64,000 bases of DNA from Acanthosepion lycidas. Taxonomy: Eukaryota > Mollusca > Cephalopoda > Sepiida > Sepiidae. Of the stretch, positions 10,820 to 20,760 are shown piece after piece. The stretch covers positions 6,748,603 through 6,812,602 of the forward strand of contig OZ010580.1 of assembly GCA_963932145.1 (NCBI GenBank), in the 5' to 3' direction. The notes beneath the pieces are model-generated. The model was not told where the DNA came from. It ran no database searches and was given only the letters and a program-made list of their open reading frames with translations. Each line of letters starts with the position of its first letter. Within the stretch, counting starts at the first letter, position 1. The position numbers and the translations under genes were made by a program.

Positions 10820-10935
10820 TTGCAGTGTTTGTGGAAACATTGTTCTACTTAAAATTGGAATACAGAGGAAATGAGGCTGATTCGGGTCTGTGGACGTAGC
10901 TCGGTGCGTCCGAAGCATAAACTGGAAGAACAAAA
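10820..10935. repeat. Flank shared with the 40.8-kb S1 locus
   Basis: The phrase GAGGAAATGAGGCTGATTC with neighbouring GTGGACGT and GGAACA/GGAATACAG recurs at 40785-40875, in both cases about 200 bp to the right of an S1 foldback element. This implies that both S1 loci lie in a larger, so far unnamed repeat. Confidence 0.5.
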
Positions 10936-11500
10936 GAATGGAGCTCCTCTGAATATTGAAGATATAGCGATAGAATAGTAACTAGGCATCCAGCAATTAT
11001 GATCTTGCTTTTACTTTGTCTAAACTTAATAAATATTAGATTTTTTGCGTTTAATTGTCAACGATTATTCCTAGCATGTTGAATACTAACTGAATGCCGA
11101 ATATTTTTGGCCTCATGCCATACACAGTATGCTAAGCTAAGTAAATAAAAGCGCAAATGCTAATACGACCAAAATGATGTTTCCTCTCTTGGTCGTATTC
11201 AATGTAAGTTGGTTGGGACTTTAATCAAAGAGGGAAAAAAGATCGATGTTCTTCGATATTGTTTTTGATTCACTTATTATCGAGGGACTGATCAGAAATC
11301 GACAATAAACAAGATCAAAATATTTCCACTTGAAAGCGGAAATGAGATTGGTGTTCAGAAAAAGCAAAGGAAAAAATAAAAATCCATTAAGGTTGGCGGA
11401 AATTCTTCCAACTTTGAGTTTAACTAGAAAAGACAATGAACAGTTGGCATTAGGTTAAATCATTTTTTTACTAGTCAGATTTTTTTAATAATTTGGGACA
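10936..11500. other. Unannotated AT-rich stretch
   Basis: Nothing recognisable. The two opposed TTGGTCGTATT-like phrases (11161-11200) form a short weak inverted repeat only. Confidence 0.35.
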
Positions 11501-11507
11501 GAAACTT

Positions 11508-11548
11508 CCCTGTCTGTCTGTCTGTCTGTCTGTCTGTATGTATGTATG

Positions 11549-11594
<46 letters not shown>

Positions 11595-11679
11595 AGTCTC
11601 TTCATATTTATATATTCTTCTATCTATCTTGGTCCTGTCATATCTATGTCAGTTCATATCTATCTCACACTGTTAATAG

Positions 11680-11738
<59 letters not shown>

Positions 11739-11830
11739 ACTGTGAGCAGACATAGATAGGTAGATATTAACATTATATATATTATCGATTTCACTGTGTT
11801 AATATCTATCTATCTATCTATCTATCAGTC
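11508..11830. repeat. (TCTG)n/(TATG)n/(TCTA)n compound microsatellite
   Basis: Runs of TCTG, TATG and TCTA tetranucleotides alternate with short unique spacers up to about 11825. Open frames over it are low-complexity translation. Confidence 0.95.
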
Positions 11831-12370
11831 TTATCCCCTTCATATCACTATCTTTCTTCTGTTTTCACCATAACATTAGGACAATTTATACAGAGAATCA
11901 ATAATAAACACACTCCTTAAACATGTCACGTCACAATGATGGAAAAATTACAGACGCTTACGGTAATATAAGCCGGTTAATTTAACCAGTTATCAACCCT
12001 TCTTTGTTGATTTAATGTCGAATATATATCTTATAGGAGAAAATTTACAATGAATTGACAGAAAGAGAAACCTCCGGCTTACATTTGAGTCAAATAAGCA
12101 GACAGAGATTCAGTATACGCTAGATTAAAAGAAAAGGAAAACAATGTATTGGGTTTTCACTAGAATAAAAAAGGCAGCCATATTTACTGTTTACACCAGA
12201 GTTCAAAAGCCAGGTGAAAAGTAAAAGAGGTAGAGAGCGCTTGATATAGCACAACCAACTCGAAATTTTATGAGATATGGAAAGCAATTTTGTACAGAAG
12301 AAAAACAATCGATTCTACCTTCTTTGAAAGAAAACTATTATTATTAAATCATTTTTTAATTAGGTTTTTC
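11831..12370. other. Unannotated stretch
   Basis: No gene or repeat partner was recognised. Confidence 0.35.
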
Positions 12371-12442
12371 TAAAAAAAAAAAAAAAAAAAAACAAACAAA
12401 AAAAAAAAAAAGACAAACAAAAAAAAAACAAACAAAAAAAAC
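12371..12442. repeat. Poly(A)/(CAAA)n tract
   Basis: Long A runs broken by CAAAC units. No retrotransposed body was recognised directly to the left, so this may be either a retroposon tail or simple slippage. Confidence 0.8.
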
Positions 12443-12544
12443 ATGCACCTATCCCTCCTTCTGGATACATGAAATTGTGTCATTCGAGATTAGTCGAAGA
12501 TTTTTAATGCGGACGACATTGATAGTGATACAAGACGGTGCAAT

Positions 12545-12720
12545 TATTTACCAAAGCGCCCACATCGCTACCGAATGTGACACAAGGTCGAGGTTTAAAT
12601 TGCGTTTAACGCCAATATCGTCGAAAAATTGCCGAAACCCTCTCGGCACTTCCTGTTTGGAAACGCTTGAGGCATTGAGCCCTTCCCGAAGAGAGGTACT
12701 GCCTAGGGGGAATGTTCCGT
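12545..12720 (+). repeat. S5-like GC-rich repeat, weak copy
   Basis: Contains ACCGAATGTGACACAAGGTC, a phrase also found at about 15267, 32351 and (diverged) 44731 at the start of the GC-rich repeat called S5 here. The rest of this copy diverges strongly, so membership is uncertain. Confidence 0.4.
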
Positions 12721-12965
12721 AGATTTAATATTTAAAAAAATAGCTTGGGCTTAATATTTTTAAAAACATTCCCTATATTAGCTTACCGCCTACAGGGGAA
12801 TACAAGACGGTGTATTTAATGTGGATCATTGATTCTGCTACAGATTTCCAAGAGACACTTGGTGAATGCTAATCGTTCTTTAAGTTACTTTGCGTCAGAG
12901 ATTAACTCGAACGTAACTTTAAAAATATTAAGTAAATCTTTAAAAATATTAAGTAAATCCAACAG

Positions 12966-12971
12966 AGAGAT

Positions 12972-13030
<59 letters not shown>
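12966..13030. repeat. (GA)n microsatellite
   Basis: About 30 GA dinucleotides in a row, flanked by a short duplicated ATATTAAGTAAATC phrase (12922-12960). Confidence 0.95.
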
Positions 13031-13031
<1 letters not shown>

Positions 13032-14030
13032 GAAACCATTAATAGTGGAAGAGGTTTTCGGAAAGTTTTCCTATTTAATTAAATACGCTAAGAAATGTTG
13101 AAATTCTCACAGCATTTAGTATTGTTAGATAACAAACTCTACCAATCGCTAAAATTTGAATATTTGATTTGATATTCTGATTTGTTTGGAAAAATAATTT
13201 GTGAAAAACTTAATTAAAAATTTACTTAAAACTTTATTAAGTTCTATAGGACTTCATGGTAAACAATATTTTTAAGAAAATTTATTTTTTCCTTTTTAAC
13301 AGCGAGAATAAATTCTTAGGATTTCTTACTCTTGAGCATGCAACATACATCTGGCTATGCGTAAATATTTCTTTCTGGAACCAAATTCCAACTTTTTGAG
13401 GCGTCTTATATTGCTAAAACTGCATCAAGTCAAGTAAAATTAAAGTAGCTTAGGAAATGCCTTTCGAAGAACAATCTCACTTTGTTGGAAGCTGTGTTGG
13501 CGTAGGGGTATGGCTGACATACGATAAAGTCATTTGATATCTGTCTTCAGTGTAGTATATGGAGAGAAAGAAAATGACCACATGGTGAACTTATTTTGTA
13601 AGTTAAATAATTAAATTTTTATTCTTTGCCCTAAAAATAATGAAAAATTATTGTACTAAGCTACGCACTTTAGGAAAACCAACAATACTTTGTAGCCTCT
13701 TACGTGTATATATATATTATAAGCATTTCACCCCAAGCAAGGCGGGAATGCCACTAGCGCTCAGGGGGTTACAGAGGATTAAGTACGTGTTTGAGGAAAA
13801 GAAATAGAGAAGGACAGGGAGCAAGATCAAGGCATCAGAAGATGTTGTATATAGATAGATGTTTTAAGAGTGAATATACGTTGCAAGGCACATTTGTGTA
13901 GTACTTATGGAACCGCCATAACATCTTGCTTTGTTCACTATAGAAACCATACATAAAAATATAGTGTTCTTATTTCATTCAATCGATATATTGCTGTGTT
14001 ATCAAAGATATAACAAAGTTTATGTTATGG
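13032..14030. other. Unannotated stretch with a short shared motif
   Basis: The phrase CATTTCACCCCAAGCAAGGC at about 13728, followed by GGGAATGCCACTAG, has relatives at about 31110 (plus) and 33460-33525 (minus). This suggests a short interspersed repeat with three worn copies. Otherwise nothing recognisable. Confidence 0.4.
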
Positions 14031-14033
14031 TGT

Positions 14034-14113
14034 GCTCCCTCTAATAAGGCTATTGTGGATTCTTCTACTTTATAGTAAGTAGAAGAGTCCACAATAGCCT
14101 TATTAGACGGAGC
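14034..14113. repeat. Near-perfect inverted repeat, ~37-bp arms
   Basis: TCTAATAAGGCTATTGTGGA on the left faces TCCACAATAGCCTTATTAGA on the right; GCTCC ... GGAGC bracket the arms. The loop is only a few bases. It could be a miniature foldback element or an inverted duplication. Confidence 0.85.
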
Positions 14114-14300
14114 AGGAAAAGTAGGCCTCAGGGGAATGTGATCTAAGCTGAACGTTGGTCAACGACACACACTCCCACGTTGTGTAACACATTTCTATTG
14201 TATTTACTGTTCAATACACTATTTATCTGCAACTTTTTGTTTTTGGTGTTGCTTAACCAATTACTTTGTCACAAGTGTTTAAAACAGGAAATAAAACTCT
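14105..14300 (+). repeat. Repeat R6, copy 1
   Basis: Shares an ordered series of phrases with 62735-62905: GGTCAACGACACACACTCCC, CGTGTAA/TTGTGTAACAC, TTCTATTGTATTTACTGTT, ATCTGCAAC/ATCTGTAACAC and CCATTTACTTGGTCACAA. In the second location R6 lies just upstream of the hammerhead dimer, so it may be part of the same mobile element. Confidence 0.65.
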
Positions 14301-14340
14301 TTTTTCAAGGGATGCAAAGGCTAAACAAGAAGTCTAAATC

Positions 14341-14342
<2 letters not shown>

Positions 14343-14378
<36 letters not shown>
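14343..14378. repeat. (TA)n microsatellite
   Basis: Pure TA dinucleotide run at the end of the R6 copy. Confidence 0.95.
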
Positions 14379-14379
<1 letters not shown>

Positions 14380-14380
<1 letters not shown>

Positions 14381-14740
14381 TTACTATACATTAAAGAGCG
14401 TTATATAAGAAATGAGAAAACCGTATCACTAAAAAACTCTGCTATTGTCGTCTGCCGGGGAAAGTTGTTAACAACTTGTGGCACTTCACTCGCAGCCACT
14501 CAACGAACTGACTGATTAAAAAATGTTTCGGATAATGACAGGTACCGGACAATAGAGTGCCGGATTAGACATCTGAGTCGGACTGTAATAAGTAACCCTA
14601 ACGCAAAGTAATTTACAGAAACAAGTAACATATTTCATACATTGATTGATTCAGTCATTTTCCGGCTTATCGACCCATTATTAGTTATTTCAAGCTAGAA
14701 ACTAATTTTTTAGATTGAAAGTTATATCGGCTTAGTGATA
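14380..14740. other. Unannotated stretch
   Basis: No feature recognised. Confidence 0.3.
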
Positions 14741-14744
14741 CAAA

Positions 14745-14885
14745 TCTTACTACATCACTCATAACTGGAGGGGGTGAGAAGAGATGAGTTGCTTGTATGT
14801 GAATACAATGAACGAAAATGGAATTGGAACTTGGCTCTCCGATTAAGAATCCCAAGCCATTATCCATGAAACCACCCGCACATCC
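14745..14885 (-). mobile_element. SINE S2, 5' part, minus orientation
   Basis: On the minus strand the head reads GGTTTCATGGATAATGGCTT (A-box region), followed by CGGAGAGCCAAGTTCCAATT, corresponding to the B-box region of the S2 copy at 43300 (CGGAGAGCCGAGGTCGAATT). Only the tRNA-like head and the start of the body are kept. Confidence 0.7.
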
Positions 14886-15254
14886 AAGCTTACAGCATCT
14901 GGTATTCTCAAGGGATCTTCCATCTAGGAAAGATTAAAGGAAGATTATAGAACGAGATCATCATGTTGTGCTATTTCGAACTCATGTAGCTTCTTTCGTC
15001 TTTTTCTTTTATGAATTTCAGTCGTACGATTTTTAGGCTGATACGTCGCTAAATTAGTCAAGCTACCCTAGATTGTTTGTCAGCCAAGGTTGAACATCTT
15101 TTTTTGCCAAGTACAAATGTGAACAGTGGAACGTTTTTCCTTGTAAGAATGGGCGATGACATAAAAAATTTCTTATTTCGTGCTCTGCATCCATTATTTA
15201 AAGCAAGCCAAACGATATAATGAAGGCAGAACAGCAAATTAATATTTATCCAGC

Positions 15255-15500
15255 CTCCCCACCAAGACCGAATGTGACACAAGGTCGTTTTCACGTGTGA
15301 AGCACCATACACATACTTATGCATAAGGGCCAAGGACAAAAATCGATTTTTGCCCAGCCCCGGCGACAACTGTCACGCTGGCATCGGTATTGTATCAACC
15401 CAACCTCTTTATTGAGATGAGGAAAGTGCTGTCGTAGGGTTGGAATCCTCGGGGCCCAGAAACTTCTCCGATCTAAAATAAGGGGAATCATAGCCCCAAT
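15255..15500 (+). repeat. S5 GC-rich repeat, diverged copy
   Basis: GAATGTGACACAAGGTCG is followed at matching spacing by GGACAAAAATC...TTGCCCAGCC and GTCACGCTGGC, which parallel GAGACAAAAAATTCCC and GTTTGCGCTGGCCTC in the 32.3-kb copy. The order of shared segments supports one family, although this copy is much worn. No coding function is evident. Confidence 0.5.
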
Positions 15501-15534
15501 TACAGCACAGGGGCGTTAACCGCATTTCAGTAAA

Positions 15535-15960
15535 CACTCATTGGCTAACATCTGTGCCAATATCCTCACTATCTAATTTTGAGATAACTTCTTCGTCTTC
15601 TTTTGTCCTTTTTCCATCTCTCCTAAACCCTGTTCCGCCATCCATTCGTTTAAGCCCGCCTATTAGTTTAACGTCCCTGTCTGTCTGATCTTCAATCTGT
15701 CCTGAGAGTATCAAATTTTCCAAGCCCTCTTTCCTTATTATGTACCCCAGAAATTTCAAATATCTCATCCTGACATTATTTATAAGTGTCCTTTTCGTTG
15801 TCATTGTCACTCACGTTCAGTCCATGGTATTCTCAGCATCCTCCTGTAGAACCACATTTCTGTTGCTTCAAGTCTCTTCTTAATCTTTGAGAAAAAATGT
15901 CCAGCATTAAATACCATATAGGAGGATTGATATGATATAATTTTTCATTACTCTTTTCTT
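15535..15960 (-). mobile_element. LINE 3' fragment
   Basis: The minus strand encodes MRYLKFLGYIIRKEGLENLILSGQIE followed by DRDVKLIGGLKRMDGGTG (here broken for length), matching the tail of the 59.2-kb LINE (KFLGHVMRKDGLENLILTGQ ... GLSKWMTGPG). Further right, 15815-15900 gives the EMWFYRRMLRIPW-type segment in another frame. The RT domain continues at 15985-16320 in worse condition. Confidence 0.8.
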
Positions 15961-15984
15961 TGCTTCGAAGAGTTTCTGTTTCTT

Positions 15985-16320
15985 GATGCTTTACATAGTT
16001 TTTGGAAGGCATCTTTCACTATCCCAATGTGCCTTCAGATTTCAGTGTCACACTTTCCGTCCTCTATTACAACACTTCCAGGATATTTAATTTGTTCTAC
16101 CTTTGTGATTTCTTATATCCATTTTGTAATTTGCGTGTTGGGCTATTCCTTTTGCTCACAACCATGTCTTCCGTCTTCTTACAATTGATATTTAGTCCTT
16201 TCCTCTCGCTTTTCTTCGCTATATTATGTCATAGTATGAACTATGACATAATATACTTTTCCTTTCTCTGTCTGCTATCTCGTGTTGTTAAGATTTTGGC
16301 CGCCATTAATTAATCCTGAT
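15985..16320 (-). mobile_element. LINE reverse-transcriptase fragment
   Basis: Read on the minus strand the right end gives the pre-catalytic phrase GHNLNNTR before the position of the YADD box, followed by degraded thumb-region sequence (KKTEDMVVSK-like). It is the same family as the neighbouring pieces and probably part of one element with 15535-15960. Confidence 0.6.
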
Positions 16321-16375
16321 TGAAGATCTAATTCTCTCAGAATCGCTTCACTTGTATAGATTGAATATGTCTGAA

Positions 16376-16432
16376 TTATTAACGCCCACAATCTTAGAAA
16401 CATAAGATATGCAGACGACACAGTGTTTCTAG
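16376..16432 (+). mobile_element. LINE RT catalytic-box fragment, opposite orientation
   Basis: The plus strand reads NLRNIRYADDTVFLDCPAF, the RT motif C (YADD) of this LINE family with the Asp pair intact. It is only about 55 bp long and is flanked on both sides by minus-oriented LINE sequence, so it is an inverted scrap. Confidence 0.75.
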
Positions 16433-16435
16433 ATT

Positions 16436-16925
16436 GTCCAGCATTCACTGCCATATAAGATGGAGAACCAATATTACGTAATAGTTCAGAACCCTTTTCT
16501 TTATTTCTAGCGAAATGTTCCTGTTTCTTAATACTTTGCTTAGCTTTTTGAAGACCGCTTTCGCTATTCCAATGCGTCTACGGATTTAGGTGTCATACAT
16601 TCAGTCCTCTGATAAAACACTTCGCAAATATTTAAGTTTTCGGACTTGTTTGATTTTCGTATCTCCGTTTGGTAGTTTGCATGTTGAGCTATTAATTTTG
16701 CCAACAACCATGCATGCTGACTTATTGCAAGTGATGTTTCGTCCTTTATCTTTCTTTCCATCACTGCCTTCTGTAGTTCTAGCAATTTCCTTTCTGTGTC
16801 TATCAGCACTGTGCCATCAGCATATCTTATATTGTTAAGATTGTGGCCGCTGATAATGAATCTAGTAATCTTGTTCTCTCAAAATCGCCTCACCGAATAG
16901 GTCGAATAATCTGGTGAGAAACACA
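16436..16925 (-). mobile_element. LINE reverse-transcriptase fragment
   Basis: On the minus strand, SGHNLNNIRYADGTVLIDTE (16800-16855) is RT motif C with YADD changed to YADG. It is followed by the helical ERKLLELQKAVMERK region, the KKTE region and MTPKSVDALE-like thumb sequence, ending near a VLYGSEC-like piece (16436-16500). A key catalytic Asp is lost and several frames are used, so the copy is inactive. Confidence 0.8.
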
Positions 16926-17600
16926 TCATTGTTTTACATCCTCTTTCTATTTTTATATATTTACTGAATTCATTTTTTATCTGTATAAAGGCGGTTTGCT
17001 GCCAGTATAGATTCTGGATTATGCAATACGTTTTTCAGTTTTAATACAAATGGCGGCTTATATTCAGTTATATAATGAATGAAAATTATACCATAAAAAA
17101 CATGATCGTCATTAAAGACAGAAACTGCGGTTTGCAAAGTTCTGTAAAGTAACTTCTGAGTCGTTTTTTATTGGTAATAGAAAGTAGGATAGGAAACGAA
17201 AGTTTGAGTTCAGGAGTTTTTCCCTTTCAAAAGATTAGCAGTTAATTCGTAACCGAAACCTCTACAAATATACGTTTTAAAAATGAAATTCTTCTCCTTG
17301 AGGTCGAGTAGCCTATCAAATATTGAATAACATATTTTGAACACCTCCTTGCAGCTTTCAGTAATTTGACAAGCGGAATTTAATCACTTCTGCTGAACAG
17401 TAAGTTTGTCTCCAGCTGTACGCGTCAAATATGCGAAGCGTAGTTCTTTATTATATATCTTGAAGTTGTCTTGTGGTCAGTATCCTGCAGGTAGGAACAG
17501 TGACTGTTGGCTCCTAGCAATGAATCATAAAATTATTTGGCAACATTGTCTGAATTTGGCAGGATCTGCTCTTTTATCATAAGTGAGCCTGGGGCAGAAA
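16926..17600. other. Unannotated stretch
   Basis: No gene, RNA or repeat partner recognised. A short (GATA)n run sits at about 17615-17640. Confidence 0.35.
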
Positions 17601-17734
17601 TTTCCTGAACAGACAGACAGATAGATAGATAGATAGATAAAAGGGGAGAGAGAGAGACGTGGCTTGAGGGTATTTGTAAGTGTGCAAATAAAATGTCGCT
17701 ACCCAAATATGGGAAGATAGATGTAAATCTATGG

Positions 17735-18535
17735 TCGAAGTAGAAGAAGAAGAAGAAGAGTGCTGGAATAAGAAGAAAAAGAAAAGAAGAAAAAAGAAGT
17801 GAGGGCTTACGAAGAAGAAAAGAAGAAGACTCTTGATGATGATGATGAAGAAGAAGAAGAAGAAGAAGAAGAAGAAGAAGAAGAAGAAGAAGAAGAAGAA
17901 GAAAGAGGAAAGAGATCTCGAAAGAAAGAAAGAAAGAAAGAAAGAAATAAGAATAAAGAAGAGTGCTGGAATAAGAAGAAAAAGAAGAAAAAAGAATAAG
18001 AAGAGAGGCCTTATGAAGAAGAAAAGAAGAAGACTCTTGACGATGATGAAGAAGAAGAAGAAAGAGGAAAGAGATTCCGAAAGAAAGAAGAAGAAGAAGA
18101 ACCTCTTTTAGGAAGAAGAGGGAAAATATTGCTTAAGAAAAAGAAACATAAGAAGAAGAAAAAGAAGAAAAAAGAATAAGAAGAGAGGCCTTATGAAGAA
18201 GAAAAGAAGAAGACTCTTGATGATGATAAAAAAGAAGAAGAAAGAGGAAAGAGATTCCGAAAGAAAGAAAGAAAGAAAGAAGAAGAAGAACCTCTTTTAG
18301 GAAGAAGAGGAAAAATATTGCTTAAGAAGAATAAAAATAAGAAGAAGAAAAAGAAGAAAAAAGAATAAAAATAAGAAGAGAGGCCTTATGAAGAAGAAAA
18401 GAAGACTCTTGATGATGATGAAGAAGAAGAGGAAAGAGAATCCGAAAGAAAGATATAACGAAAGAAGAAGAAGAAGAAGAAGAAGAAGAAGAAGAAGAAG
18501 AAGAAGAAGAAGAAAAAGAAGAAGAAGAAGAATCA
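17735..18535. repeat. GAA-rich minisatellite with ~180-205-bp higher-order unit
   Basis: Four copies of a long unit are marked by GAGGCCTTATGAAGAAGAAA, GAAGACTCTTGATGATGATG and AAGAGATTCCGAAAGAAAGA (starts near 17798, 18004, 18184, 18380). Within each unit GAA, AAG and GAAA runs vary in length. Glutamate/lysine/leucine-rich open frames on both strands are translations of this DNA. Long purine strands of this type can form triplex DNA. Confidence 0.9.
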
Positions 18536-18777
18536 AATAGGAAAAAAAAACATGAATGAAAGTAATGGATGAAATACCAAATCGAAAAGAATAATGTGTT
18601 AAAAAAGAAATTTCATAGATGGCGTTGAATAAAAAAACAGGCAAAATGTCGAACAAAGAGAACGGTGTGTATTGAAAAAACGGAACAAAATGAAAGAAAT
18701 GAGAGAAAATGAACGAAAGAGTTTAAGAAATAGATTAAAATATTAGTTCGGATGAAAAAGAAAAAACAGATTGAATT

Positions 18778-18813
<36 letters not shown>

Positions 18814-18814
18814 A
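18778..18814. repeat. (GATA)n microsatellite
   Basis: Nine GATA tetranucleotides. It overlaps an open frame that translates to SIYL repeats, which is not a gene. Confidence 0.95.
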
Positions 18815-19269
18815 AAGAAGAACTTGAGTGATAAGAAGGAAAAAAAGAGATAGAGAGAGAAGAGAAATAAGAACGGCTGTTGAAAATAAGGCAGAGAGAC
18901 GGAAAAAAATGAAGGCAAGGGTATATGAAAAATATCTTAATTTCCAACATTTAACAGCACCCGTAGGGGATGCAAGAATAGTAATCTTGGCGACTGAAAT
19001 CTTACCTAACATTGCTTCAGATAACATCGAAATGCAACGCAGGTGCCACTCAAAAAATCAGTCAGTACACTGTACATGCAACTTGGGATTCCTAACAAGG
19101 AATCTTTTGACGACATCGGTGATCGGTCCAAATCTAGGTCAGAGAAAATCGCGAATTGACTGAGTTTTTATCTCTTTACGGATGATGGTCGAGCTTGTAT
19201 TTGGAAGAGATAAAATGAGGCTATGGATCCAGTCTGTCACTAGAGTGTTGAGCTAGCTAGTATTGGCAT

Positions 19270-19530
19270 TTTTCTGGCGGCGAATTCGAATAGCAGATGT
19301 CTTCCAAATGCTTAGGGACAGGAAAATTTCGTTAGAAACAAAAAATAAGAAAAAAAAAAAATGAACACTGAACTACTATGCTTGTTAGGGAATCCTGGAC
19401 ATCTACAGGAGGATACTGTGAATAACGAGGAAATTTACCGAAAATGGAAAGAAAGAAAGAAAGACTCAGAGTCAGTATGAAAGAGTTGGAATTGCTGGGA
19501 CACATGCTGGGGCATTGCAAGAGGGATCTA
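19270..19530 (+). mobile_element. LINE 3' fragment, left half, split by an insertion
   Basis: Plus-strand translation shows DVFQMLRDRKISLETK near 19300-19345, then LLCLLGNPGHLQEDTVNNEE in place of the LYGS...RMLRIPW segment, and finally ELLGHMLGH. These are the ordered post-RT motifs of the local LINE family. The sequence stops where a foldback element begins and resumes at 20213. Confidence 0.7.
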
Positions 19531-20212
19531 GGTAAATTGCTCAAAATCAAATGCTCGACAATAAATTGTTCGAAAAATAATTTCTCGAACAATCAATTGC
19601 TCGAAAGGCAGATTTCTCGAAGAAATTTCAAATCTCGAAGTACGTAAACTTCGCCGTCTCACGATACGTCAACGGAACTGGATATAAAAGCAGCCACAAC
19701 ACTCAATTTTAGAAGTCCTGATTTTTTCTTCTATATTAGTTTTCTATTTCTATTTCAGTAATTTTGGAGATCTCGAACCCTAGTGATGGACATAACATTT
19801 GTTAAGAGCGAAAAAGGAAAGAAGTTGTATTTGGATGGATATCTATATATTAATAACGAAACAGTGAACAATAAGATTTACTGAAAATGTAAAATGTGCA
19901 AACAAAGGAAATGCTTATAACGTGTTTTATTTTTTTAATCACAAGTTTCGAGCAAGCTGCCCTTCGAGAAAAAAAAATAAGACCTGCTGTATAAATGTCC
20001 TCGTTCTTTAATTTTAACTGTTCAGTTAACAACAATAAAGTTATATTATTTTATCTCATAGTAAATATTAGAAACAATGTAGTTTTTATTTTATTTTAAC
20101 CATAGGTTTCGAGAAAACTGCCTTTTGAGTAATTGATAGTTCGAGAAATTATTTTTCGAGAAATAGATTTCGAGCAATTTACTGTCCAGCAATTGATTTC
20201 GAGCAATTTACC
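19531..20212. mobile_element. 682-bp foldback (TIR) DNA element inserted in the LINE
   Basis: The left end GGTAAATTGCTC with repeats of TTGCTCGA/TTTCTCGA motifs is mirrored at the right end (GAGCAATTTACC). Both arms contain, in order, AATCAA..TGCTCGACA, TAAATTG.TCGAAA, TAATTTCTCGAAC and TCAATT.CT..AAAGGCAG, over about 90-100 bp. The central ~480 bp has no transposase-like frame, so it is non-autonomous. The family is not identified; the direct-repeat motif TCGA within the arms may be transposase binding sites. Confidence 0.8.
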
Positions 20213-20490
20213 GGATACGTTGAAAAAGGATTTGGTGAATTTGATAATCATAGGTCAAGAGAGGCAGAAGGAAACATCGAGTAATCTACCTGATTAATTT
20301 GCATAAACGTATGGCAGAACAGGGTTTGGGAGGAATGGTAGAGTACAAATGATATTTTACAGCTACAAAGAATAGGAATCTGTGGACAGCCTTGAAGAGG
20401 CGAAGCAGATAAAAGAAAAAGAAAGGTCGTGTTATTTTGAACGGCCGGAATATTTTGAAAATCTCGAGGCCTACAAAAGATTTACAGGTC
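20213..20490 (+). mobile_element. LINE 3' fragment, right half
   Basis: Continues the split LINE: GYVEKGFGEFDNHRSREAEG corresponds to GHVMRKDGLENLILTGQ.EG, followed in another frame by PDNLHKRMAEQGLGGMVEY, matching YLAGLSKWMTGPGLGEVAEG of the 59.4-kb copy. This demonstrates that the foldback element at 19531-20212 interrupts an older LINE. Confidence 0.75.
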
Positions 20491-20724
20491 ATTGTTCCCG
20501 CCGGTCATCCCGGTGGGGTATAGTTTGCGTTAACATAAGAACGTAATCTCAATCACGCACAGTTGACACGAAACTCGTCCTAGGAACAGTCCGCTGATAT
20601 CCAGCTAGGTAGTAGCTTTCATGATCACTAGATCTAAACCCGAATCAACATGTATGTTGCTGGAAAGTTAAATATGAATAATTATAACATTATCTGAGCA
20701 TTGATCTTATCACAAGACAATATC

Positions 20725-20760
20725 CTATAGTGGATGATTGGCTTTCCGAACAGTAGATCC
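20725..20760 (+). mobile_element. Possible tRNA-like head before the 56-bp array
   Basis: CCTATAGTGGATGATTGGC resembles a Pol III A box and lies about 30 bp before the first B-box-like GAGTTTGAATTTC of the array. A-box to B-box spacing fits a tRNA-derived head. The A box is degenerate. Confidence 0.4.

Noticed and set aside
17799-18656. Glu/Lys-rich and Leu/Phe-rich open frames of up to 119 codons on both strands
   Set aside because: Low-complexity translation of a GAA/TTC minisatellite; no start context, splice pattern or motif.
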